Below, piece after piece: positions 1 to 7,694 of a stretch of DNA of 64,000 nt (the stretch's first letter is position 1; the number at the start of each line of letters is the position of its first letter). The notes beneath the pieces were generated by a model. That model saw only the letters and a list, made by a program, of their open reading frames with translations, had not been told where the DNA came from and did no database searches. Made by a program: the position numbers and the translations under genes. The DNA lies in assembly GCA_958428545.1 (NCBI GenBank), contig CAUAGM010000002.1:1-64000 (forward strand), given 5' to 3'. This stretch comes from an uncultured Arcanobacterium sp. (GTDB lineage Bacteria > Actinomycetota > Actinomycetes > Actinomycetales > Actinomycetaceae).

Positions 1-2
1 TC

Positions 3-695
3 GGCTCCCTGTTCTTTAAGCTCGACTCCCTCGTCACCCTTCATCAGCGTAAGCTCGACAAACTCCACCACATCAAAAAAGCACTACTCGAAAAAATGTT
101 TCCCACACCCGGCAGCACCATTCCCGAGATACGCTTTCAAGGCTTCACCGAAACATGGGAACTACATAAAGTCGGAGATTTTTTAACTGAAAGCCAAATT
201 AGAGGAAATACAGGACTTGAAGCTAAAAAATTAACTGTAAAATTACGGGGAAAAGGTGTCGTTGAAAAAAATGATGTTGGCGGAAGCGAACACACTCGAT
301 ATTTTATTCGCAGGAAAGGACAGTTTATTTATAGTAAACTCGATTTCCTTAATGCGGCGTTTGGTGTTATCCCAGAAAACCTCGATACTTATGAGTCTAC
401 TGCTGATTTACCAGCCTTTGATTTGGACGGAATGAATCCGTACTTCATGTTATTTACGGCAACTCAGAAGAACTTCTATCTCAAACACGGATCTATTGCT
501 GATGGTAGCAGGAAAGCTAAAAGGATACACACAGATACTTTCTTAAATATGCCCATCACAGTTCCAACAATAGATGAGCAAAATTTCGTTGTTAGTTGCT
601 TTCAGTACCTCGATTCCCTCGCCACCCTTCATCAACATAAACTCAATAAACTGCACTGCATCAAAAAAGCGCTGCTCGAAAAAATGTTTGTTTGA
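3..695 (+). CDS. hsdS: Type I restriction-modification specificity subunit S, 3' part
   Basis: The frame is already open at the window edge, so the 5' part of the gene is outside. HsdS chooses the DNA target of the type I HsdRMS complex through two target recognition domains separated by conserved helices. The visible piece (230 residues) shows a conserved helix at nt 20-113 (ending KALLEKMF), then one recognition domain starting at IRFQGFTETWE, and a second copy of the helix at nt 600-692, again ending KALLEKMF, just before the stop. The two helix-coding stretches are close direct repeats at DNA level, which allows domain swapping. An ATG at 96 lies inside the protein and is not the start. 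hsdM is not in the window; hsdR lies downstream at 3404, separated by accessory genes and a recombinase. Confidence 0.9.
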   Translation, partial: GSLFFKLDSLVTLHQRKLDKLHHIKKALLEKMFPTPGSTIPEIRFQGFTETWELHKVGDFLTESQIRGNTGLEAKKLTVKLRGKGVVEKNDVGGSEHTRYFIRRKGQFIYSKLDFLNAAFGVIPENLDTYESTADLPAFDLDGMNPYFMLFTATQKNFYLKHGSIADGSRKAKRIHTDTFLNMPITVPTIDEQNFVVSCFQYLDSLATLHQHKLNKLHCIKKALLEKMFV

Positions 696-707
696 TGGGA
701 AAAGTAA

Positions 708-1088
708 ATGGGAAACGTCATTTTATATCACGGCAGCCCCGATAAAGTTGTTGTGCCTACGTATGGTTTCGGCGAAATCAAGCATGATTATGGAAAAGGC
801 TTTTATCTCACTGAAGATATTAAACTTGCTAAAGAATGGGCAGTTTGCAGACCCGATGAAGTAAACGGTTGGGTTCATACGTATAAATTAGACACCACAG
901 ATCTGAAGATTTTAGATTTTCAAGAGCACAATACCCTTTCTTGGCTTGCAGAGCTGATGAAACATAGAGATGCGTACGATTCAAGGCGTTACAAAGTCTT
1001 ATCCGAAAAATTCATTGCCGAATATGGAATCGATACGCACGAGTACGACGTTATAAAAGGCTGGAGAGCTGATGCATCGTATATGTGA
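708..1088 (+). CDS. DUF3990 family protein (ADP-ribosyltransferase-like), shortened
   Basis: A protein of 126 residues opening with MGNVILYHGSPDKVV and the segment DYGKGFYLTEDIKLAKEWA. I recognise this as the DUF3990 signature: a YHGS strand followed by a G-x-GFYLT strand, resembling the NAD-binding half of ADP-ribosyltransferase toxins. Family members are usually longer and continue past the YDVI-x-GxRADxSY motif. Here translation stops two codons after that motif (DASYM), so the C-terminal part seems lost. It starts 12 nt after hsdS. The stop is followed at once by methyltransferase remains in another frame, so the truncation probably came with a rearrangement. The product may be inactive. 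Toxin function is inferred only from family resemblance. Confidence 0.6.
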   Translation: MGNVILYHGSPDKVVVPTYGFGEIKHDYGKGFYLTEDIKLAKEWAVCRPDEVNGWVHTYKLDTTDLKILDFQEHNTLSWLAELMKHRDAYDSRRYKVLSEKFIAEYGIDTHEYDVIKGWRADASYM

Positions 1089-1355
1089 ACCCATAATCAA
1101 AAATAAATCTATTAAGACCGTTGTTGATCTGTTTGCAGGTACAGGATCTGTAGGCTATGCGCTTATAAAGCACACAAGAACATCATCAGCAATGATCTTG
1201 AATACTATGCATATAGTATCAATCATGCAATCCTAAATGGATGCGATTTTTCTGTTACAGATGCGATTTCTTTTTGGAACGCAATTGAACAGCAATCAGC
1301 TTCGGCTGTTCCAGAGAAGATTATACTGGCTTCTTCCAGACAGCCAGTCACATAG
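1072..1355 (+). pseudogene. Remnant of a D12-class adenine-specific DNA methyltransferase, frameshifted
   Basis: Frame 1 from an ATG at 1072 reads a methyltransferase N-terminus with the SAM-binding motif VVDLFAGTGSVGYA (nt about 1117-1160) and stops at 1236. The next family motif, ISNDLEYYAYSINHAILNG, is present but in frame 3 (nt about 1179-1245), running to a stop at 1353. One single-base indel around 1158-1166 separates the two. Nothing resembling the catalytic NPPY region follows, so the gene is both frameshifted and truncated. The product would have been an N6-adenine methyltransferase of a restriction system or phage. The start overlaps the DUF3990 end. Confidence 0.65.
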
Positions 1356-1471
1356 AAGACAATTTGACCTCTGTGTCTGATTCAGAGCAGTATTGCATTT
1401 GTAAAATAGTGCCCAGAAACTACAGGCAAACAGATACAGCATAAGCACAGCATATATACAGAAAGAAAATC

Positions 1472-2110
1472 ATGGCTCTTTATGCAAACAAAGAGATACA
1501 TATTCGAGATTTCCACGAGAAAGACTTCGATGAAGCAGCTGCCCTCGTAGCAGACATTTGGATGCCCGAGCCAGAAGAGATAAAGCTCAATGCAGGGCGC
1601 GTAGATTTGGCAACATACGCCAAACGGGCAACTTTCCTTAAAGTAGCAGAATGCAATAACCACATCTTGGGGCTCATTGCAGCAAAAGCTGGAGAAGCGG
1701 CACACTCTCACCAAAAACATTGGCAAAACATTGCAGATAAAGCTTTGCTCAGCATCAGCGAGTGCAATGAAAAACACGCACAGAAGCTAGCCGATTATTA
1801 TCACTTTCTCCATTCACGATACGCAGATATGTATCGAGAAATAAATCTCGATACCACCTACGAATTAGTGTTATTTGCCGTATCCAGCCACGCTCAAGGC
1901 TATGGCGTGGGAAGTAAACTGCTGGCAGGTGCAACCAACTATTTACGCTCATGCGGAGCACAATCCTATTATCTTCTCACAGATACAACCTGCAACTGGC
2001 AGTTTTACGAAAACAGGCAGATGACGCGATGCGGAGAATATAAAGCATCGGCAGACGAAATCCGTGCACATGGCGTGCACGAGCTATATATCTATTCTTC
2101 TACGCTTTAA
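1472..2110 (+). CDS. GNAT family N-acetyltransferase
   Basis: A 212-residue protein with the GNAT fold order: an N-terminal IHIRDFHEKDFDEAAALV strand-helix, a central variable section, then ELVLFAVSSHAQGYGVGSKLL, which contains the acetyl-CoA pyrophosphate loop (Q-x-x-G-x-G/A pattern), and a C-terminal YENRQMTRCGEY segment. It would transfer an acetyl group from acetyl-CoA to an amine; the substrate cannot be told. AGAAAGAAAA upstream of the ATG is a modest ribosome binding site. It stands alone between the decayed methyltransferase and the recombinase, so it is probably cargo of the accessory region. Confidence 0.75.
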   Translation: MALYANKEIHIRDFHEKDFDEAAALVADIWMPEPEEIKLNAGRVDLATYAKRATFLKVAECNNHILGLIAAKAGEAAHSHQKHWQNIADKALLSISECNEKHAQKLADYYHFLHSRYADMYREINLDTTYELVLFAVSSHAQGYGVGSKLLAGATNYLRSCGAQSYYLLTDTTCNWQFYENRQMTRCGEYKASADEIRAHGVHELYIYSSTL

Positions 2111-2319
2111 GATTTTCCGAAAGCAGCCACTACGGAAAGAAATGCATATTCAAGCGATGCATATCTGATTCAAGCGATATATACCTGAGCAATACAGATT
2201 CAATACGTATCCAAGCGCCGCGCAATACGCACAATTCACTCGCAAAACACTCCACTGCATATGTGTGAGCGTATGCTCCCTTTCGTCGCACCAATGCGGC
2301 ATTAAAGAAAGGGAAAACA
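2111..2319. other. Intergenic stretch with short repeats before the recombinase gene
   Basis: No gene is visible. The motif TTCAAGCGAT occurs twice, about 20 nt apart, near 2149-2181, and TCCAAGCGCCGCG follows near 2210. The stretch probably holds the promoter of the recombinase gene. The repeats could be recombinase arm sites, but nothing shows this. Confidence 0.3.
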
Positions 2320-3237
2320 ATGAATGGCAAAGAAGAACTATTTCATAGCTACTACACCCGCTGGATAAGCGTCTATAAGCAAGGCGCAGTGCGCAGTGTC
2401 ACTCTCAATAAATATATTATGACTAACCGCTGGCTTAAACGTTTAATCCCCGATTTGAGAATGTGCGATTTAGATAGAATCACCTATCAAAAGCTTCTCA
2501 ACGATTATGCGGCAAGCCACGAACGCCAAACTGTGATGGATTTTCATCACCAGCTCAAAGGCGCAATTTTAGACGCTGTGGATGAAGGCTTGATCGCGCG
2601 CGATCCCACCCGAAAAGCTGTGATTAAAGGAAAAGCTCCCAGAGATAAGAAAATCAAATATCTCAACCAGTTTCAGCTGCAAACTCTGCTGGCTACTCTT
2701 CAGCTGGAAGAAAAAATATCGTGGGATTATTTCCTGCTCATTGTGGCAAAAACTGGGATGCGTTTTTCGGAGGCACTCGCGCTCACCCCTGCCGATTTTG
2801 ATTTCAGAAACCAGACGGTGAACGTGACGAAAACATGGGATTACAAAACTGGCAGCGGATTTATGCCCACCAAAAACCGCACCTCCATGAGAAAAATTCC
2901 AATCGACTGGCAAACAGTAATTCGCTTCAGCGAAATTCTTAAGAATCTGCCCGAAGATAAACCTATTTTCGTCACTACTGCTATCTATAACTCCACTGTA
3001 AACGACGTCTTACGCAGGCATTGCCTCGAAGCGAAAATACCAGTGATTACTGTTCACGGTTTACGCCACACCCATGCTTCCCTTCTGCTTTTTGCTGGCG
3101 TCTCCATCGCTTCTGTGGCGATGAGACTAGGGCATTCCTCTATCAACACCACACAAAAAACCTATCTGCACGTGATTCAAGAATTAGAAAATAAAGATGT
3201 TGATACAGTCATGCGCCTGCTGACCAGCTTAAGCTAA
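2320..3237 (+). CDS. Tyrosine recombinase (phage-integrase family) linked to the type I RM locus
   Basis: A 305-residue tyrosine recombinase. The N-terminal SAM-like core-binding domain spans about residues 5-95 and the catalytic domain about 110-295. The catalytic arginine is in TGMRFSEAL, the H-x-x-R box is HGLRHTH, the next histidine is in RLGHSS and the tyrosine nucleophile is in KTYLHV. It lies between hsdS and hsdR. Recombinases in this position in Gram-positive type I loci invert or swap hsdS recognition domains, so a role in phase variation is more likely than integration of an element. AAAGGGAAAACA precedes the ATG. No second hsdS copy is visible on its right-hand side; the partner would have to lie before nt 1. 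Confidence 0.85.
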   Translation: MNGKEELFHSYYTRWISVYKQGAVRSVTLNKYIMTNRWLKRLIPDLRMCDLDRITYQKLLNDYAASHERQTVMDFHHQLKGAILDAVDEGLIARDPTRKAVIKGKAPRDKKIKYLNQFQLQTLLATLQLEEKISWDYFLLIVAKTGMRFSEALALTPADFDFRNQTVNVTKTWDYKTGSGFMPTKNRTSMRKIPIDWQTVIRFSEILKNLPEDKPIFVTTAIYNSTVNDVLRRHCLEAKIPVITVHGLRHTHASLLLFAGVSIASVAMRLGHSSINTTQKTYLHVIQELENKDVDTVMRLLTSLS

Positions 3238-3284
3238 AGGCAGCCGATCAGTGCCCGTATCTAAAATCTAAAAACACAAACAGC

Positions 3285-3324
3285 CTTCTGTGCCAGTAAG
3301 TACTCATCTTTGCTGGCACAGAAG
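3285..3324. repeat. 12-bp inverted repeat between recombinase and hsdR
   Basis: CTTCTGTGCCAG (3285-3296) and CTGGCACAGAAG (3313-3324) are perfect inverted repeats separated by 16 nt. They lie 47 nt after the recombinase stop and 80 nt before the hsdR start. No T-run follows, so this is not a clear intrinsic terminator. A recombinase core site, an operator or an mRNA hairpin are all possible. Confidence 0.6.
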
Positions 3325-3403
3325 CTGCTGTAAACGTTACTTCGCTGGTAAAGTGGCAGAAGAAGCTTATCCATACTCTCCTGCGCTAAAACTAAGGAAT
3401 AAC

Positions 3404-6400
3404 ATGACGTTTAGCAATGAAGCAGAATTTGAAGATGCTATGATCCGCGCTCTGCAACGCAAAGGCTGGGAGGATAAAGTCCTCACTGGCTACACAGAAG
3501 AAAAACTTATTAGCAACTGGGCAGATATACTCTTTCAAAATAATCGGCACAAAGATAAACTCGGCGATGCTCCCCTCACGCGCACAGAAATGCAGCAAAT
3601 TATCGAACAGATCACCGCCCTACGCACCCCACTGAAACTCAACGGCTTCATTAACGGCAAAAGCGTAAGAATTAAGCGCGATAATCCCCAAGACCCAGAA
3701 CATCTCGGAAAAGAAATATCCCTCAAAATTTATGACCGCCGAGAAATAGCCGCAGGGCAATCACGTTATCAAATCGTACGCCAACCGAAATTTGCCACCA
3801 ACTCGCATATTCTCGGGCAGCGCCGCGGCGATCTTATGCTCCTGATAAATGGGATGCCCGTGATCCATATCGAGCTGAAACGCTCAGGAATCCCACTCAG
3901 CAAAGCCTACAATCAAATCGCAGAGTATAACCATCACGGAGTATTTAGCGGATTATTCTCCCTTATCCAAGTATTCGTGGCATCAACGCCAGAAGAATCA
4001 GTCTATTTTGCCAACCCCGGCCCAGACGGCATATTCAACCCCAGCTACTACTTCCATTGGGCAGATTACAATAACGAACCAATTAACCAGTGGAACGACG
4101 TCGTCTCCAATCTGCTGGCAATTCCGATGGCACACCAGCTGATAGGTTTTTACACTGTGGCCGACAGCACCGATGGAGTGCTGAAAGTGATGCGATCCTA
4201 CCAATACTGGGCAACGAATAAAATTGTGGACGGCGTGGCAAAAATAGATTGGGAGCATCCCAATCAGCGCGGCGGATTCGTCTGGCACACCACAGGCTCT
4301 GGAAAAACAATGACCAGCTTCAAATCAGCACAGCTGATCGCAGACGCTAAAACTGCTGATAAAGTCTTATTCTTAATGGATAGAATCGAGCTGGGCACGC
4401 AATCTCTAGGAGAATACCGTGGATTTGCAGAAGCACATCAAGAAGTGCAGGAAACGGAAAATACCTTCAGCCTCGTTGCGAAACTACTCAGCTCTAACCC
4501 AAACGACACGCTGATCGTCACTTCAATTCAAAAAATGAGCCGCATACACGATGATGCTCAGTGGCGGCAAGCAGATTTAGAAAAAATCACGGCAAAACGA
4601 ATCGTATTCGTTGTCGATGAAGCCCACCGATCCACGTTCGGCGATATGCTTGTACGCATTAAACAGACTTTCCCACGCGCAGTATTCTTCGGATTCACAG
4701 GAACGCCGATACAGAAAGAAAATCAGAAAAAGAAAAATACCACAGCCGATATATTTGGTGACGAACTACACCGCTATTCCATTGCCGATGGGATACGCGA
4801 CGAAAACGTCCTCGGATTTGATCCCTACCATATATCAGTATTTCCACCTCAAGAACTGCGCAAGGCAATAGCGCTGGAAAAAGCGCGCGCGTTCAGCGAA
4901 GAAGAAGCATTAGCTGACCCAGCAAAAGCGGCCGTCTACTATAAATACTTAGATTCCAAACAAATACCAATGGCTGGGCAGCGCGATGAAAACGGAAAAT
5001 ACACCGCAGGGATCGAAGATCTCTTGCCGAGAGGGCAATACGAAATACCAGAATACCGGAAAGCAGTCGTCACCGATATTAGCAACAAATGGTCGCGACT
5101 GAGCAGAAACTCCAAATTCCATGCCATCTTTGCAACCACCTCAATTAGTGAGGCAATTGATTATTATCGTCTCTTTAAAGAAATCGCTCCCGAGCTGAAA
5201 ACTACCACACTTTTTGACCCCAATATCGACCATGACGAAAGCGCTAATTTCAAAACTGACGCATTAGAAGAAATCTTGCGCGATTATAACGAACGCTACG
5301 GACGCGACTATACCCAAACAACACACCCAATGTTTAAGAAAGACGTCTCCGCTCGGCTTGCACATAAGCGCCCGCATGAACGCATAGCTGATAAACCCGA
5401 AGAACAGCTCAACATTCTTATTGTGGTAGATCAAATGCTGACTGGATTCGATTCAAAATGGGTCAATACGCTTTACCTCGATAAAGTGATCGAATACGAA
5501 CTACTGATCCAAGCGTTCTCCCGCACCAACCGTCTTTTCGGGCCAGATAAGCAATTCGGCACTATCTGCTATTACCGTAAACCAGCCACAATGGCACGAA
5601 ATATCGAAGCTGCTGTGGCGCTTTATTCGGGCGATAAACCACTCGCACTTTTCGTCGATCATCTTAAAGATAACCTGATTAAAATAAATGAAACCTCACG
5701 CGAAATTATCAGTTTATTTACTCGTAACGGAAAAGAAGATCTAAGCGAACTTCCTGAAGAACCAGCAGTGTGCGGAAAGTTTGCCAAACTTTTTGCTATC
5801 TTGAATGACCATCTCGAAGCCGCTCTTATTCAAGGTTTTTCTTGGAAAGAAACTACCTACACAATTGATCCGCACACAAACCTAGCGTTAGAAGAAAAAG
5901 ACCATAGCAGCACTATTGCTGAAGGTGAAGCAGAAGAAAATGCGCTAATCAATAAAGAAACAGGAGAAATCGTCACCCCTATCGAGATAACTATCGAGCT
6001 AAGTGAGCAAAGATATCTGATCCTTGCTCAGCGATATAAAGAATTGACCAAACCGAGTGAAGGAAGCCCAAGTCCGCCAGAAGATGATATATATATCGAT
6101 ATTAAAACTCATCTTTCTGAAATCGACACAGATCGGATCGACAAAGACTATATGGAATCACGATTCCAAAAATTCTTGAAGACTTTCGATTCTGCCGACG
6201 TAGACGAAAAGCAAAAAGAAACGCTTTTAGATGATCTCCATAGCTCTTTTGCAGCGCTCAGCAAAGAAGATCAGGATTTTGCAAATCTCTTTATCCACGA
6301 TGTGCTAAGCTATGATGCCCAGATCATAGATGGAAAACCTTTCCGCGATTACCTCAACGACTATAAGAAGCACAGCAAACAACGAGAAATAGAAAAACTC

Positions 6401-6661
6401 GTAACGACGTTTGGCATTTTCGAACAATTACTCGTGGATTTACTGCAAGCTCACGTGAACGAAAAGAATCTGAATGAATACGGGCGCTTTGACGATCTGA
6501 AAAGCACAGTAGACCAGGCGCGAGCAAAAAACTTCTTTGATACTACCTTGGGCACGCCAATTCCGCCCTTTAAAGTGTATATGGAAATGGATAAGCTCCT
6601 GAGGAACTATATTTTGCACGGAATCCTACCTGAGGCGCTCGAAGCAGAAGAAAGAAGCTGA
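3404..6661 (+). CDS. hsdR: Type I restriction enzyme R subunit (HsdR)
   Basis: A 1085-residue motor and nuclease subunit of the type I complex, which translocates DNA with ATP and cleaves at a distance. Near residues 130-160 the PD-(D/E)xK nuclease reads GDLMLLINGMPVIHIELKRSG, with its D and E-x-K. The SF2 motor has Walker A in FVWHTTGSGKTMTSF, the DEAH-box variant FVVDEAHRST, and motif III GFTGTPI. Motifs V and VI follow in DQMLTGFDSKW and QAFSRTNR. The open frame extends upstream to 3290 but would run through the 3285-3324 inverted repeat. The ATG at 3404 has the ribosome binding site AAGGAAT and begins MTFSNEAEFE, as expected for HsdR, so I chose it. It is intact, so restriction is probably functional if HsdM is present upstream. 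Confidence 0.93.
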   Translation: MTFSNEAEFEDAMIRALQRKGWEDKVLTGYTEEKLISNWADILFQNNRHKDKLGDAPLTRTEMQQIIEQITALRTPLKLNGFINGKSVRIKRDNPQDPEHLGKEISLKIYDRREIAAGQSRYQIVRQPKFATNSHILGQRRGDLMLLINGMPVIHIELKRSGIPLSKAYNQIAEYNHHGVFSGLFSLIQVFVASTPEESVYFANPGPDGIFNPSYYFHWADYNNEPINQWNDVVSNLLAIPMAHQLIGFYTVADSTDGVLKVMRSYQYWATNKIVDGVAKIDWEHPNQRGGFVWHTTGSGKTMTSFKSAQLIADAKTADKVLFLMDRIELGTQSLGEYRGFAEAHQEVQETENTFSLVAKLLSSNPNDTLIVTSIQKMSRIHDDAQWRQADLEKITAKRIVFVVDEAHRSTFGDMLVRIKQTFPRAVFFGFTGTPIQKENQKKKNTTADIFGDELHRYSIADGIRDENVLGFDPYHISVFPPQELRKAIALEKARAFSEEEALADPAKAAVYYKYLDSKQIPMAGQRDENGKYTAGIEDLLPRGQYEIPEYRKAVVTDISNKWSRLSRNSKFHAIFATTSISEAIDYYRLFKEIAPELKTTTLFDPNIDHDESANFKTDALEEILRDYNERYGRDYTQTTHPMFKKDVSARLAHKRPHERIADKPEEQLNILIVVDQMLTGFDSKWVNTLYLDKVIEYELLIQAFSRTNRLFGPDKQFGTICYYRKPATMARNIEAAVALYSGDKPLALFVDHLKDNLIKINETSREIISLFTRNGKEDLSELPEEPAVCGKFAKLFAILNDHLEAALIQGFSWKETTYTIDPHTNLALEEKDHSSTIAEGEAEENALINKETGEIVTPIEITIELSEQRYLILAQRYKELTKPSEGSPSPPEDDIYIDIKTHLSEIDTDRIDKDYMESRFQKFLKTFDSADVDEKQKETLLDDLHSSFAALSKEDQDFANLFIHDVLSYDAQIIDGKPFRDYLNDYKKHSKQREIEKLVTTFGIFEQLLVDLLQAHVNEKNLNEYGRFDDLKSTVDQARAKNFFDTTLGTPIPPFKVYMEMDKLLRNYILHGILPEALEAEERS

Positions 6662-6792
6662 TTTTCGATGAATCTAGCCGCCCGTTAATCTCAATCACCC
6701 ACTGAGCCTAGCCATTCACAGTGAAAGAAACTCGCGAAAGAAAGTATTTATTTGTATTTTCTTTACTACATGAGTATCATTAAACAGTCCGA

Positions 6793-6868
6793 GGGGCATT
6801 GGCGCAGTTGGTAGCGCGTCTCCATGGCATGGAGAAGGTCAGGGGTTCGAATCCCCTATGCTCCACCA
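6793..6868 (+). tRNA. tRNA-Ala (anticodon GGC)
   Basis: A 76-nt cloverleaf. The acceptor stem GGGGCAT pairs with ATGCTCC with one G-T wobble. The anticodon stem TCTCC/GGAGA encloses the loop ATGGCAT, giving anticodon GGC. The T arm is AGGGGTTCGAATCCCCT, and A plus an encoded CCA end the gene. It lies 131 nt after hsdR on the same strand. Confidence 0.95.
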
Positions 6869-6908
6869 GATAAGGAAGCACATTATGGTAAAAATGTACT
6901 TCCTTATC
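6869..6908 (+). terminator. Stem-loop immediately after tRNA-Ala
   Basis: GATAAGGAAG (6869-6878) pairs perfectly with CTTCCTTATC (6899-6908). The inner bases CACAT/ATGTA extend the stem with one bulge. It starts at the base after the CCA end, so it probably terminates the tRNA transcript. The T-tract is weak (TTTG). Confidence 0.6.
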
Positions 6909-7000
6909 TTTGCCGAAAAACTTAATTTCCTTTACGCCCATAGGCTAAATAGGCTGAAATTCTATACAATGCGTACAATGCGTACCTTCTTTTCCAGATG

Positions 7001-7059
7001 TATAAACCCTTAGCGAATCACGCACCCTATATATAAACCGCTAACGAATCATACACCCT
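7001..7059. repeat. Two imperfect 28-bp direct repeats
   Basis: A unit of 28 bases beginning TATAAACC and ending CACCCT occurs at 7001-7028 and again at 7032-7059, with about five differences. The period is 31 bp, close to three helical turns. It lies in the gene-free interval 6909-7137 downstream of both tRNA-Ala and the leftward lipoprotein gene. The rest of that interval shows nothing I can name. Confidence 0.55.
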
Positions 7060-7137
7060 GCGATAATAGTGAGTCTTAAAAAATTTTTCACATCAGCAAG
7101 GCGATAAGCTCACAGTATGAAATCCTTGAAAGCCTCA

Positions 7138-7632
7138 CTACTTTGGGCAGTTAATGCTGACGTTTTCTTGAAATCCTGAAGGATCTCCGAGTTTAGCGCG
7201 CTCAAGATAATCTTTGAAGAATTCACGTACGGAATCGTCAGCTCGTTGAGGGCTCATATAGCCCATATCGGGCACTTTGCTAAGCTGCTCAATCGCTTTA
7301 TTTGCTTTATCTGCATCTGTGGCATAGTTGCTGAGCCATTCTTTTTCCCACGCACATTCAAATAGAAAAGAAGCACGCGTATCTCCATAGCCTGATTGAA
7401 ATACGCTCTCAGTATCTCCCTCTTCAAGATCAGCTGGCGGAGTGTACGAATCTGGCCAGTCGAGTTGAGCAACGGAATTTTTATATTCTTTATTTATCTC
7501 TTCATAGGAAACAATGCTGCGGTTTTCAGCGCTTTGTGACTCTTCTTGCCGACTGCATGCTGGCATAGAAAACGTAGCTACACACACGAGCAGTGCCCCG
7601 ATAATTCTTATTCGATTGTTCTTATTGCTCAT
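7138..7632 (-). CDS. Putative lipoprotein of unknown function
   Basis: A 164-residue protein. A basic start (NKNNRIR) is followed by a hydrophobic segment and FSMPACSRQ, a plausible but not ideal lipobox with the cysteine at about residue 26. The mature part is acidic and polar, with no domain I recognise. AAGGAAA lies just before the ATG. It is the last gene on the strand after the ABC permease, 62 nt downstream of it, and so could belong to the same operon, perhaps as an extracellular accessory or immunity protein. That role is a guess from position only. Confidence 0.6.
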   Translation of the reverse strand: MSNKNNRIRIIGALLVCVATFSMPACSRQEESQSAENRSIVSYEEINKEYKNSVAQLDWPDSYTPPADLEEGDTESVFQSGYGDTRASFLFECAWEKEWLSNYATDADKANKAIEQLSKVPDMGYMSPQRADDSVREFFKDYLERAKLGDPSGFQENVSINCPK

Positions 7633-7694
7633 GATTTTCCTTTCTTTTCGTTGCTTATATCTTTTCCTCGCTTGTATCTTTTTCGTTGTGCAAT

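Noticed and set aside
3290..3403. N-terminal extension of HsdR
   Set aside because: It would encode an inverted repeat with a Cys/His-rich odd sequence; the ATG at 3404 has a proper AAGGAAT site and the family start.
2320..6868. Integrative element bounded by tRNA-Ala and the recombinase
   Set aside because: I found no second copy of the tRNA 3' end in the first 6.8 kb, and the recombinase sits inside an RM locus, which better fits hsdS switching.
7138..7632. Immunity protein of the exporter operon
   Set aside because: Only its position supports this. The lipoprotein has no recognised domain, so it is left as unknown.
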